Of a stretch of 64,000 nt of DNA, positions 9,391-18,963 are shown piece by piece (within the stretch, counting starts at the first letter, position 1; each line of letters opens with the position of its first letter). The notes under the pieces were generated by a model, which saw only the letters and a program-made list of their open reading frames with translations, did not search any database and was not told where the DNA came from. This stretch comes from Burkholderia pseudomultivorans. Its GTDB lineage: Bacteria > Pseudomonadota > Gammaproteobacteria > Burkholderiales > Burkholderiaceae. The stretch covers positions 992,001 through 1,056,000 of the forward strand of contig NZ_CP013378.1 in NCBI RefSeq assembly GCF_001718415.1. The letters are read 5' to 3'. A program made the position numbers and the translations under genes.

Positions 9391-10572
9391 ATGAAAGTAC
9401 TCGAAGGCATCAAGGTCCTCGATTTCGGACGCTTCATCGCCGGGCCGTTCTGCTCGGCGCTGCTCGCCGACTACGGCGCGGACGTGATCCGCATCGACCG
9501 CGTCGGCGGCGGCGAGGATCGCTTCATCGTGCCCGTGACCGAACACGGCGAAGGCGCGCTGTTCCTGCAGGTCAATCGCAACAAGCGCTCGATGACGCTC
9601 GATCTCGACAGCCCCGAAGGGCGCGAGATCGTGCGCCGGCTGGTCGCCGATGCCGACGTGGTGATCGCGAACATGCCGCCGCGCACGCTCAAGAGCCTCG
9701 GCCTCGACTACGACAGCCTGCGCGCGATCAAGCCCGACGTGATCCTGGTCGCGTCCAACGCGTTCGGCAACAGCGAAGCCGTGCGCGACCGCGTCGGCTT
9801 CGACGGGGTCGGCCAGGCGCTCAGCGGCGCCGTCTACATGGCCGGCACGCCCGACCGGCCGCAAAAGGCGATGGTGCCGGTGGTCGACTTCGCGACGGCG
9901 TTTTCGTGCGCGCTCGGCGTGATGCTCGCGCTCTACGAACGCCAGCGCAGCGGCCAGGGGCAGGAAGTCAGCGCGTCGCTGCTGTGCACGGGCCTGAACA
10001 TGGCCAGCGGCGCGCTGATCGAGGAAGCGCTGCTCGGGCTCGACCGGCAGGCCACGCTGAACCGCGCGTCCGGCTATGCGCCGTCCGACATCTTCAAGGC
10101 GCGGGACGGCTGGTTCATCACGCAGGTGATCGGCCGGCCGATGTTCAAGCGCTGGACGCAGCTCGTGGGCCGCCCGGAACTGCTGGACGATCCGCGCTTC
10201 GCCGACGATACGCTGCGCGGCGAGAACGGCGCGTTCCTGAGCGACCTGATGAGCGAATGGTGTGCGGACAAGACGCTCGCCGAGGCGCTGGCCGCGCTCG
10301 AGCAGGCGCGCATCCCGGCCAGCCCGGTCAACTCGCCGCGTCAGGCGCTGGAGGACGAAACCATCAAGGCCGCCGACGTGATCCGCTGGATGGATTATCC
10401 CGGCGCGCCGAAGAAGGTGCCGATCTTCGCGACGCCGGTGTCGCTGTCGCGCACGCCGCCGGAAATCCGCATGCGACCGCCGCTGACTGGCGAGCATACC
10501 GATGAAATCCTCGCCGGCATCGGGTTCGATGCACGCGCGGTGGCCGAGCTGCGATCGCGCAAGATCGTCTGA
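9391..10572 (+). CDS. class III (CaiB/BaiF family) CoA-transferase
   Basis: Transfers CoA between carboxylic acids through a glutamyl/aspartyl-anhydride type mechanism. 393 residues, the usual monomer size. Opens with LEGIKVLDFGRFIAGPFCSALLADYGADVIRI, the family N-terminal Rossmann segment, and has the conserved Asp in PVVDFATAFSCALGVMLALYERQ (about residue 169) expected to be the nucleophile. Last gene of the 4457-10572 run; no strong ribosome site but translation is likely continued from the close upstream gene (18 bp). Confidence 0.9.
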   Translation: MKVLEGIKVLDFGRFIAGPFCSALLADYGADVIRIDRVGGGEDRFIVPVTEHGEGALFLQVNRNKRSMTLDLDSPEGREIVRRLVADADVVIANMPPRTLKSLGLDYDSLRAIKPDVILVASNAFGNSEAVRDRVGFDGVGQALSGAVYMAGTPDRPQKAMVPVVDFATAFSCALGVMLALYERQRSGQGQEVSASLLCTGLNMASGALIEEALLGLDRQATLNRASGYAPSDIFKARDGWFITQVIGRPMFKRWTQLVGRPELLDDPRFADDTLRGENGAFLSDLMSEWCADKTLAEALAALEQARIPASPVNSPRQALEDETIKAADVIRWMDYPGAPKKVPIFATPVSLSRTPPEIRMRPPLTGEHTDEILAGIGFDARAVAELRSRKIV

Positions 10573-10802
10573 CCGGACCGGCCGCGTCGTCGCGCGCACC
10601 GCCGGCCGGTGCGCGCGATCTCTGCCTGTCTCGATGCACGCGTGCCGGCTCGCGGCCCGCGTGGCCGCGCGGCGCGCCGCGCCGGCACTTCCCGCTTCCC
10701 GCCTGATTCCCCTTCCCGCCGCCCGGCCGACATCGGCATTTCGCCGATTACCTGGCCATCGAATTTCAACTATATTCGTCAGTCACACTTGACAATGGCA
10801 TC

Positions 10803-11795
10803 ATGGATCCGTCCCAGCTCCCTTCCCTCGCCTGGTTCGTGCACATCGCGCACCATCTGAGCTTCACCAAGGCCGCCGCCGAAATGGGCGTGTCGCGCGC
10901 CGCGCTGTCGCAAAACCTGAAAGCGCTGGAACGGCAGCTGAACGTGAAGCTGCTGTACCGCACCACGCGCGACATGTCGCTGACCGAGGACGGCCAACGG
11001 CTGTACGACACGCTGCGGCCGGCATTCGGCTCGATCGAGGCGGCGATCCGCAACCTGCATGAAGTCCGCCACGAACCGTCCGGGCTGCTGCGCATCAACA
11101 CGTCGCGCGTGGCCGCGCGCACGCTGCTCGAACCGCACCTGGGCGAATTCATGGCGCGCTATCCGCTGCTGCGGGTGGAACTCGTGATGGACGACGGGCT
11201 GTCGAACATCATCGCCGACGGCTACGACGCGGGCATCCGGCTCGGCGAGAGCCTGGCCGAGCACATGGTGGCCGTGCCGATCACGCCGATGCTCGAAATG
11301 GTCGTGGCCGGCTCGCCGGACTATTTCGCGCGTCACGGCACGCCGGCCACGCCCGCCGACCTGATCGGCCACAACTGCCTGTGCTATCGCCATACGACGA
11401 GCGGCGCGATCTATCGCTGGGAATTCACGTCGTCCGAGGTCGAAGGGCACGCGTTCGAAGTCGAGCCGCAGGGCAGCGTGGTCACGAACGACGACGACGG
11501 GATGATACGCGCGGCGCTGCAAGGTATCGGCCTGATCCAGCACCAGGACATCGCGCTGCGCGAACACCTCGATGCCGGCACGCTGGTGCGCGTGCTTGCG
11601 CCGTGGTGCAAGCCGTTTCCCGGCTACTATCTGTACACGCCGTCGCGCGAGCAGATGCCGGCGAAGGTGCGCGCGCTGATGGATTTCCTCGTCGAAAAAC
11701 GTGAACGGCTGGCCGCCGACACAGCCACGCACGCGGGCGCGCCTGCCGCTTCCGTCGCGCCGGCGCCGCGCAAGCGGCGCGTCAGACGGTCCTGA
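10803..11795 (+). CDS. LysR-family transcriptional regulator
   Basis: 330 residues: N-terminal winged helix (about 1-65; KAAAEMGVSRAALSQNLKALERQLNVKLLYRTTRDMSLTEDG) and a LysR substrate-binding domain (about 95-300), followed by an extra Ala/Arg-rich tail ending RRVRRS. It is 230 bp after the CoA-transferase and convergent with the enoyl-CoA hydratase gene, so it probably controls the surrounding acyl-CoA genes, although it is not divergent from any of them. No Shine-Dalgarno precedes the ATG; TTGACA at 10791-10796 lies too close to the start to serve as its -35. Confidence 0.9.
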   Translation: MDPSQLPSLAWFVHIAHHLSFTKAAAEMGVSRAALSQNLKALERQLNVKLLYRTTRDMSLTEDGQRLYDTLRPAFGSIEAAIRNLHEVRHEPSGLLRINTSRVAARTLLEPHLGEFMARYPLLRVELVMDDGLSNIIADGYDAGIRLGESLAEHMVAVPITPMLEMVVAGSPDYFARHGTPATPADLIGHNCLCYRHTTSGAIYRWEFTSSEVEGHAFEVEPQGSVVTNDDDGMIRAALQGIGLIQHQDIALREHLDAGTLVRVLAPWCKPFPGYYLYTPSREQMPAKVRALMDFLVEKRERLAADTATHAGAPAASVAPAPRKRRVRRS

Positions 11796-11825
11796 CCGCG
11801 TGCATGCCGCGCGGCCAGCCGCCGC

Positions 11826-12605
11826 TCAACCGCGGTCGCGCTGCGCGAAATCCTGCACCGATGCCGCCAGCGACGGCGATTCGGTCCGGTAGCGGTACTG
11901 CATCCAGCGCTCCATCGTCAGCCCGTCGTTCAGCGGCATCTCGAGCGCGCGGCGCGTCATCTGCTTCATCGCCGCGAGCGCATCGGCATCGGTCCGCGCG
12001 ATCTCTCGGGCCAGCTGCATCGTCGCGGCATCGAGTTCCGCGCCGCTCACCGCCAGCGACGCGAGCCCCATGCGCTCGGCGTCGCGCCCGGTCATGCGCC
12101 GTCCCGTGACGAGGTAATACATCGCGCGCGCCAGTCCGATCTTGCGCGGCAGCCGCTGCGAGCCGCCGCCGCTCGGCAGCAGGTTGCGCTGCAGATGCGC
12201 ATCGCCGAGTTCCGCTTGTTCGTCGACAACCACGATGTCGGACGCCAGCACCAGTTCGAAGCCGCCCGCCACCGCGTAACCGTTGACCGACGCGATCACG
12301 ATCTGCCGCGACGCCTCCATCCGCGCGAACGTATCCTGCATCAGGTCCTGGTGCCGCATGTGCGCGGCCGGATCGGCGAGCACGCCGCTCGCCAGCCATT
12401 TCAGGTCGTTGCCTGCGCAGAACGCGCGGCCGCTGCCGCGAATCACGATCACGCGGATCTCGCGGCCCGGATCGTCGGCCGTGCGCACCGCGTCGTTCAG
12501 CGCCGCGAGCGTCGCGCCGTCGAGCGCATTCATGCGCTCGGGACGATTCAGCGTGACGACGCGAACGCCAGGCGTCGAGTCGTCTGTCAGCAACGTGTTC
12601 GCCAT
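11826..12605 (-). CDS. enoyl-CoA hydratase/isomerase (crotonase family)
   Basis: Crotonase-fold enzyme acting on an enoyl-CoA. 259 residues, normal length, with the CoA-binding GSGRAFCAGNDLKWL oxyanion-hole segment (about 57-71) and NGYAVAGGFELVLASDIVV (about 109-127). Of the two usual crotonase glutamates, GGGSQRLPR replaces the acidic residue of the common GAGG-TQRL region, while ELGDAHLQRN has an Asp at the first position; a non-hydratase crotonase activity is possible. Ribosome site AGGAGACA precedes the ATG. Downstream of, and co-oriented with, the chemoreceptor gene (84 bp gap). Confidence 0.87.
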   Translation of the reverse strand: MANTLLTDDSTPGVRVVTLNRPERMNALDGATLAALNDAVRTADDPGREIRVIVIRGSGRAFCAGNDLKWLASGVLADPAAHMRHQDLMQDTFARMEASRQIVIASVNGYAVAGGFELVLASDIVVVDEQAELGDAHLQRNLLPSGGGSQRLPRKIGLARAMYYLVTGRRMTGRDAERMGLASLAVSGAELDAATMQLAREIARTDADALAAMKQMTRRALEMPLNDGLTMERWMQYRYRTESPSLAASVQDFAQRDRG

Positions 12606-12689
12606 CTTGTCTCCTGGGTTCGGCCGAGCCGGTTTAAGCCGGGTGGCGCCGCGCGATCGTTCCCGGCTATCGCGGCATCGCGTCCAGCG

Positions 12690-14345
12690 CTACATCGCAT
12701 AGGACTCGCTCGCTGGCAGCGGACGTCGCACGAGCGCGGCTGCGCCATCTCGCGACGTCGGCGCCACCTCCGGCATCGGCGGCGTGTCGACTTCGCGCAC
12801 GACGAAATTCGAAATCATCGCGACGAGCTGCTTGCTCTGATCGTCGAGCGACTGCGCAGCGGCGGCGACTTCCTCGACATAGGCGGCATTGTGCTGGGTG
12901 GCCCGGTCCATTTCCGACACGGCCTGGTTGACCTGATCGATGCCGTGCCCCTGTTCCACCGAGGCCGCTGCGATTTCTTCCATCAAGGCCGTCACACGCG
13001 AGATCGCCTGCACGATCTCCGCCATCGACGCGCCCGCGGCGTTCACGAGTTCCACGCCGCCCCTGACGCGTCCGACGGATTCGTGAATCAAGTCCCGAAT
13101 TTCCTTCGATGCCGACGACGAGCGCTGGGCGAGCGAACGCACTTCCGATGCGACGACGGCGAAGCCGCGCCCCTGCTCGCCTGCACGCGCGGCTTCGACG
13201 GCGGCATTGAGCGCGAGGATGTTGGTCTGGAACGCGATGCTTTCGATGATGCCGACAATCTCGGCGATCCTGCCGGAGCTCGCGTCGATGCTGCCCATCG
13301 CCTCGACCACCTGCGACACCACGCCATTGCAGCGCTCGGCCGACTGCACGGCCTGTACTGCGACCTGGCTCGCCTGCCGAACGTTGTCGGTGTTCTGGCC
13401 GACCCTCGACGAGAGTTCCGCCATGCTCGCCGCGGTTTCCTGCAGCGACGCTGCCTGCATCTCGGTGCGCCGGGACAGATCGAGATCGCCGGCCGAGATC
13501 TGCGCGGCCGCCGAGGCGATCGAATTCGCGCTCGCCTTGATGCCGTTGATGGCCGCGGACAGATTCGCCTGCATGCGCTTCATCGAATAGAGCAGGCTGC
13601 CGCGATCGTCCGGCGCGGTCGCGATGGCGGCGGTGAAATCGTTGGCCGCGATTCGCCCGGCAATCTCGACCGCATCGCCGGGCTCGCCGCCTATCGTCCG
13701 CGCGATGCCGCGATTGAGCGCCACGACGATGCCGCTCAGCACCAGCGCGATCAGCGCAAGGATGCCGAGGCTTTGCAGCAGGTTCGCCTGAAACGCGCTG
13801 TCGATGTCGTCGACGAACAGGCTCGTATTGATCACCCAGTCCCATGGACGGTACGTATCGACATACGCGATACGCGGGGCGTCCGTCGTCACGCCGGAGG
13901 TTTCCTTCGGATAGTCGAAGCGCTGAAATCCGCTGCCGGTTCGCGCTGCCAGCTCGATCTGCTGCTGGACGATGGCAGCGGCCTTCGGATTCAGTTCGCT
14001 CAACGGCTTGTTCTGGATCGAGGCATCGAACGGGTACATCAACACCACGCCCTTCGAATTCACGATCGAGAAATAGCCGCTGCCCGCTTCGCCGTAGCGC
14101 AGGCCGCGGATCACGTCCATCGCCTGCTTCTGCGCCTGTTCGGCGCTCAGCTCTCCCGCGTCGGCCCGCTTCGCGTAGAACTCGATCGTGGCGAGCGCGA
14201 TCTGCGTTGCATGCACGAGATCGGACTTGCGCTCCTCGAGACGCACGTCGCGATTCCGGTACGCATCCGTGACCGACAGCAGCATAAGGCAGAACAGGCT
14301 CAGGACCAGCGGCAACCCGAGCCTCTGCTTGAATGACAGCTTCAT
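12690..14345 (-). CDS. methyl-accepting chemotaxis protein with Cache-type sensor
   Basis: Inner-membrane chemoreceptor. 551 residues: TM1 about 8-28, periplasmic single-Cache (Cache_2) domain about 35-185 ([35 protein letters not shown]), TM2 about 188-210, HAMP region, then the methyl-accepting signalling domain with the conserved hairpin tip [32 protein letters not shown]. The C-terminus ends SESYAM without the NWETF-type pentapeptide that tethers CheR. GGAGATG ribosome site. Cache_2 receptors commonly sense small organic acids; the ligand is unknown, but the gene sits among catabolic operons. Confidence 0.94.
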   Translation of the reverse strand: MKLSFKQRLGLPLVLSLFCLMLLSVTDAYRNRDVRLEERKSDLVHATQIALATIEFYAKRADAGELSAEQAQKQAMDVIRGLRYGEAGSGYFSIVNSKGVVLMYPFDASIQNKPLSELNPKAAAIVQQQIELAARTGSGFQRFDYPKETSGVTTDAPRIAYVDTYRPWDWVINTSLFVDDIDSAFQANLLQSLGILALIALVLSGIVVALNRGIARTIGGEPGDAVEIAGRIAANDFTAAIATAPDDRGSLLYSMKRMQANLSAAINGIKASANSIASAAAQISAGDLDLSRRTEMQAASLQETAASMAELSSRVGQNTDNVRQASQVAVQAVQSAERCNGVVSQVVEAMGSIDASSGRIAEIVGIIESIAFQTNILALNAAVEAARAGEQGRGFAVVASEVRSLAQRSSSASKEIRDLIHESVGRVRGGVELVNAAGASMAEIVQAISRVTALMEEIAAASVEQGHGIDQVNQAVSEMDRATQHNAAYVEEVAAAAQSLDDQSKQLVAMISNFVVREVDTPPMPEVAPTSRDGAAALVRRPLPASESYAM

Positions 14346-14679
14346 TGTGATGGCATCTCCTCGTTGTTATGAATGGACAGCGCGCATCGGGCGCGCTTGC
14401 CATCCCGTGCAACACATGCGGTTGCGCTGCCGTTGCCCTGCATTAAAGGCCCGTCGCGCGGCGATCCGCAATGCGGCGCGCGCGTTGTTCCGGGGGTTGG
14501 AAGCGCGCGTGTTGCACGGCATCACGGCTTTCTCTTTCGAAGGACGAAACAGTGCGCCGGAAATGCCGCGGCAACGGCATGCGCCGTGATCGAATGGGCG
14601 ATCGACCGGCGCGCACGCCGCGCCGCCGGCGTGCGGTTCAGCGTGATCCGTCGTGCAACCCATTCCGAGGAAAACCACC
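14346..14679. other. 334-bp divergent intergenic region
   Basis: Separates the chemoreceptor gene (minus) from the metallo-hydrolase gene (plus), so it holds both promoters. I see no recognisable coding frame or clear sigma-70 boxes. A GAGG ribosome site for the downstream gene lies at 14667-14670. Confidence 0.5.
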
Positions 14680-15588
14680 ATGCCGTTGCTGCATACCATT
14701 CGCTCGCGGATCGGCCATGCGGAAGTCGTGCAGATCGTCGAGATGGACATCAGCGGGATTCTCGGCGCCCTGCTGTCCGAGGCGACGCCCGACGTGATGA
14801 AGTCGATTCCGTGGATGAAGCCGCCGTACGTGGACGAACAACACCGCATGCGCGCCGTCAGCCAGTGCTTCGTCGTGCGGACCGGCAAGCGCATCCTCGT
14901 GATCGACACCTGCGTCGGCAACGACAAGGACATCGCGGGCTTCGACGCGTTCGCCGAACTGCAGCTTGAATTCCTGGCCACGCTGGAACAGGCCGGCATC
15001 GACCGCCACGCGGTTACCGACGTGCTGTGCACGCACCTGCATTTCGATCACGTCGGCTGGAACACCTACAAGCAGGACGGCCGCTGGCTGCCGACCTTTC
15101 CGAACGCGACCTACCACTTCGGCAAGGCCGAATACGCGTTCGCGCAACAGGGCGACGCCGACGACGCGATGTACGACGCGCAGAACATCTCGTTCCATGA
15201 ATCCGTGCGGCCCGTCGTCGATGCGGGACTCGCCAACTTCATCGATCGCGACACCGACCTCGGCGACGGCATCTCGGTGTTCTCCACGCCCGGGCACACG
15301 ATCGGCCATATCGCCGTCGCGGTCGACGCGGGCACCGAGCAGTTCATCATCGGCGGCGACGCGATGCATCACCCGGTGCAGATCGCGCGGCCCGACATGG
15401 CGCTCGTGCTCGACTACGACCACGCGCAATCGTCGGCGACGCGGCACGCGTTGCTGTCGCGCCTCGACGGCAGCCCGACGCTGTTCACCTGCACGCATTT
15501 CTGCGCGCCGTCGTTCGGCCGGATCAGCAGGGACGCAAATGGCGACTATGTGTTCACCGGCGTGCAGAAGTCACGCCCTTTACCTTGA
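14680..15588 (+). CDS. metallo-beta-lactamase-fold hydrolase
   Basis: 302 residues from ATG 14680 (MPLLHTIRSRIGHAEVV), chosen because GAGG lies 9 bp upstream; a GTG 27 bp further up has no site. The zinc motif THLHFDHVGW supplies His119, His121, Asp123 and His124; later ligands are visible as FSTPGHTIGHIAV (His) and IIGGDAMHHPVQ (Asp). This matches quorum-quenching-lactonase-like MBL proteins of about 300 residues. Followed by aldehyde dehydrogenase and GMC oxidoreductase genes, so hydrolysis of an ester or lactone to an alcohol that is then oxidised is a reasonable inference. Confidence 0.88.
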   Translation: MPLLHTIRSRIGHAEVVQIVEMDISGILGALLSEATPDVMKSIPWMKPPYVDEQHRMRAVSQCFVVRTGKRILVIDTCVGNDKDIAGFDAFAELQLEFLATLEQAGIDRHAVTDVLCTHLHFDHVGWNTYKQDGRWLPTFPNATYHFGKAEYAFAQQGDADDAMYDAQNISFHESVRPVVDAGLANFIDRDTDLGDGISVFSTPGHTIGHIAVAVDAGTEQFIIGGDAMHHPVQIARPDMALVLDYDHAQSSATRHALLSRLDGSPTLFTCTHFCAPSFGRISRDANGDYVFTGVQKSRPLP

Positions 15589-15602
15589 CCTTGACCTTGA
15601 CC
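15582..15602. repeat. tandem ACCTTG hexamer repeat spanning a stop codon
   Basis: Three and a half head-to-tail copies of ACCTTG (15582-15602). The TGA of the metallo-hydrolase gene is within the array and recurs in the same frame in every copy, so copy-number change would not alter that protein but would change the spacing to the aldehyde dehydrogenase start at 15614. Confidence 0.75.
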
Positions 15603-15613
15603 GACTCGATTCC

Positions 15614-17110
15614 ATGCTCAGTCTCGTTTCCCGGCTCGACGCGCTGAAGGTGCGCCCGGGCCGCCTGTTCATCGACGGCCAGTGGCTCGACTGGCCCGAG
15701 GCGCGTTTCGACCAGCTCAATCCGTGCACGAACGAAGTCATGACCAGCTTCGCGGAAGCCGGCACGCGCGGCGTCGCGCTGGCCGTCGCCGCGGCGCGCA
15801 AGGCGTTCGACGCGGGCCCGTGGCCGCGCATGCGCGCGCAGGATCGCAAGCGCCTGTTGCAGCCGATCGTCGAGCGGCTGTATGCGGCCGAAGACGAAAT
15901 CGCGCAACTGCAGACGCTCGACAACGGCATCCCGTACACCTTCAGCCGTCAGTCGCGCGTATCGGCAAAAGCCGCCGCCGACATCTTCGATCATTTCCTC
16001 GGCTGGATCGACAAGATCAATGGCGACACGCTGCCGATCTTCTCCGGCGCGTCGAACATGCAGTACATGACCTTCCGCGACCCGGTCGGCGTCGTCGCGG
16101 CGATCCTGCCGTACAACGGCCCGGTGATGACGTTCGCGATGAAGGTGGCGCCGGCGCTGGCCTGCGGCTGCACCGTGGTCGTCAAGCCCTCGGAGCTCAC
16201 CAACCTCGCCGTGAGCCGGCTCGCGCAGATCCTCGCCGACAGCGACCTGCCGCCCGGCGTGTTCAACCTCGTCACCGGCGCGACCGAAACGGGCACGGCG
16301 CTGACGTCGCACCCCGGCGTCGATAAGGTGACGTTCACCGGCAGCCCGCTCGTCGGCGAAAAAATCACCGTGGCCAGCGCGCCGACCATGAAGCGCCTGT
16401 CGCTCGAACTCGGCGGCAAGAGCGCGGCGCTCGTGTTTCCCGACACGCGCGACGTGGCGGCCACCGCGCAGGCGCTGATGGGCCTCTGCTCGACGTTCCT
16501 GTCGGGCCAGGTCTGCACCACGCCGTCGCGCGCGGTCGTGCATCGTTCGATCGTCGACGAATTCCTGCATCACGCGCGCGAACAGCTCGGCAACGTTCGG
16601 TTCGGCGATCCGTTCGACCCGGCGACGACGTCCGCGCCGATGATTTCGCGACGTCACCAGGCGCGCGTGCTCGAGTACGTCGACAGCGGCGTCGCGCAGG
16701 GAGCGACGCTGCTCGCCGGCGGCGGCCTGCCGGGCGGCGCGCTCGGCAACGGCAACTGGGTCGAGCCGGCGCTGTTCGCGAACGTGCGCAACGACATGCG
16801 GATCGCGCAGGAAGAAATCTTCGGCCCGGTACTGTCGGTGATTCCGTTCGATACGGAAGAGGAAGCCGTGCGCATCGCCAACGACAGCGAATACGGGCTC
16901 GCCGGCTGCGTCTACACCACCGACGTCAGCCGCGCGTTCCGCGTGGCGCGCGCGGTGAAAAGCGGCGCGATCGGCGTCAACGGCTTTGCCAGCATTCCGA
17001 ACGCGCCGTTCGGCGGCATCAAGCGCTCGGGCGTCGGCCGCGAAGGCGGCTGGTCGACGATCGAGGCGTTCACCGAACTGAAGACCGTCAATTTCAATCT
17101 GGATGCCTGA
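15614..17110 (+). CDS. aldehyde dehydrogenase family protein
   Basis: NAD(P)-dependent oxidation of an aldehyde to a carboxylate. 498 residues from ATG 15614 (MLSLVSRLDALKVRPGRLFI). The frame is open further upstream but that part only overlaps the metallo-hydrolase gene. Catalytic Glu265 in LELGGKS and nucleophile Cys301 in SGQVCTTPSR; ILPYNGP at 165-170 replaces the usual FPWN-type Asn segment; GEEIFGPVLSV-like QEEIFGPVLSV and NGFASIPNAPFGGIKRSGVGRE near the end. No Shine-Dalgarno: the start follows the hexamer repeat. Only 3 bp separate its stop from the GMC gene. Confidence 0.92.
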   Translation: MLSLVSRLDALKVRPGRLFIDGQWLDWPEARFDQLNPCTNEVMTSFAEAGTRGVALAVAAARKAFDAGPWPRMRAQDRKRLLQPIVERLYAAEDEIAQLQTLDNGIPYTFSRQSRVSAKAAADIFDHFLGWIDKINGDTLPIFSGASNMQYMTFRDPVGVVAAILPYNGPVMTFAMKVAPALACGCTVVVKPSELTNLAVSRLAQILADSDLPPGVFNLVTGATETGTALTSHPGVDKVTFTGSPLVGEKITVASAPTMKRLSLELGGKSAALVFPDTRDVAATAQALMGLCSTFLSGQVCTTPSRAVVHRSIVDEFLHHAREQLGNVRFGDPFDPATTSAPMISRRHQARVLEYVDSGVAQGATLLAGGGLPGGALGNGNWVEPALFANVRNDMRIAQEEIFGPVLSVIPFDTEEEAVRIANDSEYGLAGCVYTTDVSRAFRVARAVKSGAIGVNGFASIPNAPFGGIKRSGVGREGGWSTIEAFTELKTVNFNLDA

Positions 17111-17113
17111 CCC

Positions 17114-18778
17114 ATGAGCGAAACCTTCGACTACGTCGTCGTCGGCGCGGGCAGCGGCGGCAGCGTGGTGGCCGCGCGGCTCGCCGAAGCCGGCCATACC
17201 GTGTGCGTGCTGGAAGCCGGCCCACCCGACACCAACCCGTTCATCCACATCCCGGCGGGCTACATCAAGAACCTGTTCAACGACCGGCTCGTCTGGCGCT
17301 TTCGCAGCGGCCCGATCGCGGGCACCAACGGACGCACGATCGAGCTGACCCAGGGCAAGGTGGTGGGCGGCTCGGGCTCGATCAACGGGATGGTGTACAA
17401 CCGCGGGCAGCATGCCGACTTCGACGGCTGGGCCGCGCTCGGTAATCCGGGCTGGTCCTACGACGACGTGCTGCCCTACTTCAAGAAGGCCGAGACGCGC
17501 ATCGGGCCCGGCGACGACCGCTACCGCGGCCGCAGCGGGCCGCTGATCGTCACCGACCCGATCATGCCGGCGCCGCTGTGCGAGCTGTTCGTCGAGGCCG
17601 TCAAGAGCCTCGGCTATCCGTACGTGGCCGACTCGAACGCCGAAGCACAGGACGGCGTCGGCCCGTGGCATTTCATGATCGACACGCGCGGCCACGCGCC
17701 GCGACGCTGGAGCGCAGCGCGCGCCTACCTGCATCCGGCCGTCCGGAGCGGCCGCGTCACGCTGCGGACCGACAGCCCCGCCACGCGCGTGCTGCTGGAC
17801 GGCCGTCGCGCGACCGGCGTGCGATATCGCGCGGGCGGCAGCGGCGCTCCCGAGCGCGAGGTGCGCGCCAATCGCGAGGTGATCGTCGCGGCGGGCGCAC
17901 TGAACACGCCCCGCCTGCTGCAGATCTCGGGCATCGGCGACGATGCGCATCTGCGCGCGATCGGTGTGCAGACGCAGATCGACCTGCCCGGCGTCGGCGC
18001 CAACCTGGTCGACCACTTCAACCTGCGCGTGGCCGTCAAGGTCAAGGGCGTCCCCACGCTCAACGAGCGCGGCCGCGGCCTGCCGCTGGCCCGCGAGATC
18101 GCGCGCTACTTCCTCGGCCGGCCGAGCATCCTGAGCATGGGCCCGGTGCCGATGCGCTTTTTCTTCCGCTCGGAACCGTCGCTGGCGCGTCCCGACCTGC
18201 AGGTGTCGTTCACGCCCGGCAGCTATCAGGAAGGCCTGCCCGGACTGCTCGATCGCTACCCGGGCATGACGCTGGGCGGCCACAAGCAGCGGCCCGACAG
18301 CCGCGGCTGGGTCAAGGCGCGCTCCGCGCACATCGACGAGCTGCCCGAGGTGCAGCCGAACTACCTGACCGACGAATCGGACCAGCGCGCGATGGTGGCC
18401 GTCGTCAGGATGGCGCGCGCGGTGCTGCAGGCGAAGCCGTTCGCGCCGTACTACGTCGACGAGATGTTCCCCGGCAACGACGTCCGGACCGACGACGAGA
18501 TCCTCGCGTTCGCGCGCCAGCGCGGCGGCACCGTCTATCACCACAACGGCACCGCGCGCATGGGGCCCGACAGCGATCCGATGGCGGTGGTCGATGCGCG
18601 GCTGCGCGTGCGCGGCGTGCAGGGGCTGCGCGTCGCCGATGCGTCCGTGATGCCGTTGCCGATCTCGGGCGCGACCAATGCGGCGACGATCATGATCGGC
18701 GAGAAGGCCGCCGCGATGCTGGTCGAGGATGCGAAGACGGACGGCGTCCCGAGCGCGCGCGTGTTCGACACCGCTTGA
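17114..18778 (+). CDS. GMC-family FAD oxidoreductase (choline/alcohol dehydrogenase-like)
   Basis: FAD-dependent oxidation of an alcohol. 554 residues. N-terminal dinucleotide motif VVVGAGSGGSVVAARLAE (about 8-25) with LEAG after beta-2, the GMC signature GKVVGGSGSINGMVYNRG (about 82-99), IVAAGALNTPRLLQISGIGD (GMC signature 2, about 257-276) and the C-terminal catalytic His segment YHHNGTARMG, the second catalytic residue being Asn in SGATNAATIMIGEKAA. Last gene of the 14680-18778 set; with the aldehyde dehydrogenase it would take an alcohol to an acid. A strong hairpin follows the stop. Confidence 0.93.
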   Translation: MSETFDYVVVGAGSGGSVVAARLAEAGHTVCVLEAGPPDTNPFIHIPAGYIKNLFNDRLVWRFRSGPIAGTNGRTIELTQGKVVGGSGSINGMVYNRGQHADFDGWAALGNPGWSYDDVLPYFKKAETRIGPGDDRYRGRSGPLIVTDPIMPAPLCELFVEAVKSLGYPYVADSNAEAQDGVGPWHFMIDTRGHAPRRWSAARAYLHPAVRSGRVTLRTDSPATRVLLDGRRATGVRYRAGGSGAPEREVRANREVIVAAGALNTPRLLQISGIGDDAHLRAIGVQTQIDLPGVGANLVDHFNLRVAVKVKGVPTLNERGRGLPLAREIARYFLGRPSILSMGPVPMRFFFRSEPSLARPDLQVSFTPGSYQEGLPGLLDRYPGMTLGGHKQRPDSRGWVKARSAHIDELPEVQPNYLTDESDQRAMVAVVRMARAVLQAKPFAPYYVDEMFPGNDVRTDDEILAFARQRGGTVYHHNGTARMGPDSDPMAVVDARLRVRGVQGLRVADASVMPLPISGATNAATIMIGEKAAAMLVEDAKTDGVPSARVFDTA

Positions 18779-18783
18779 TTGCG

Positions 18784-18812
18784 GCCGGCGCCCGGCAGGT
18801 TCGGGCGCCGGC
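18784..18812 (+). terminator. GC-rich hairpin after the GMC oxidoreductase gene
   Basis: GCCGGCGCCCG (18784-18794) and CGGGCGCCGGC (18802-18812) form a perfect 11-bp stem with a 7-nt loop, 6 bp past the stop codon. There is no T-run, so intrinsic termination is only possible; it may be an RNA 3'-end stabiliser. Confidence 0.5.
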
Positions 18813-18963
18813 GCGACCCGCCGCTTTCACGGCCCGTCGAAACGGGTATCGGGCGATGTCGGCTGACGTGCGTGGTGCACCGCCGTCGCTGCGCGACGTC
18901 ACCCACGCGAGACGTCCGCGATCGTCGCCACCATTGGGCAGCGACCGATCGCGGCCTTCTCCG

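Noticed and set aside
6097..10599. 1500-codon open frame on the minus strand
   Set aside because: Antisense to thiolase, acyl-CoA synthetase and CoA-transferase; composition is Arg/His/Ala-biased with no domain.
10791..10796. TTGACA as a -35 box for the LysR gene at 10803
   Set aside because: Only 6 bp before the start codon and no -10 follows; cannot serve this gene.
15554..18544. 996-codon open frame on the minus strand
   Set aside because: Antisense to aldehyde dehydrogenase and the GMC gene; no recognisable fold, only third-position bias.
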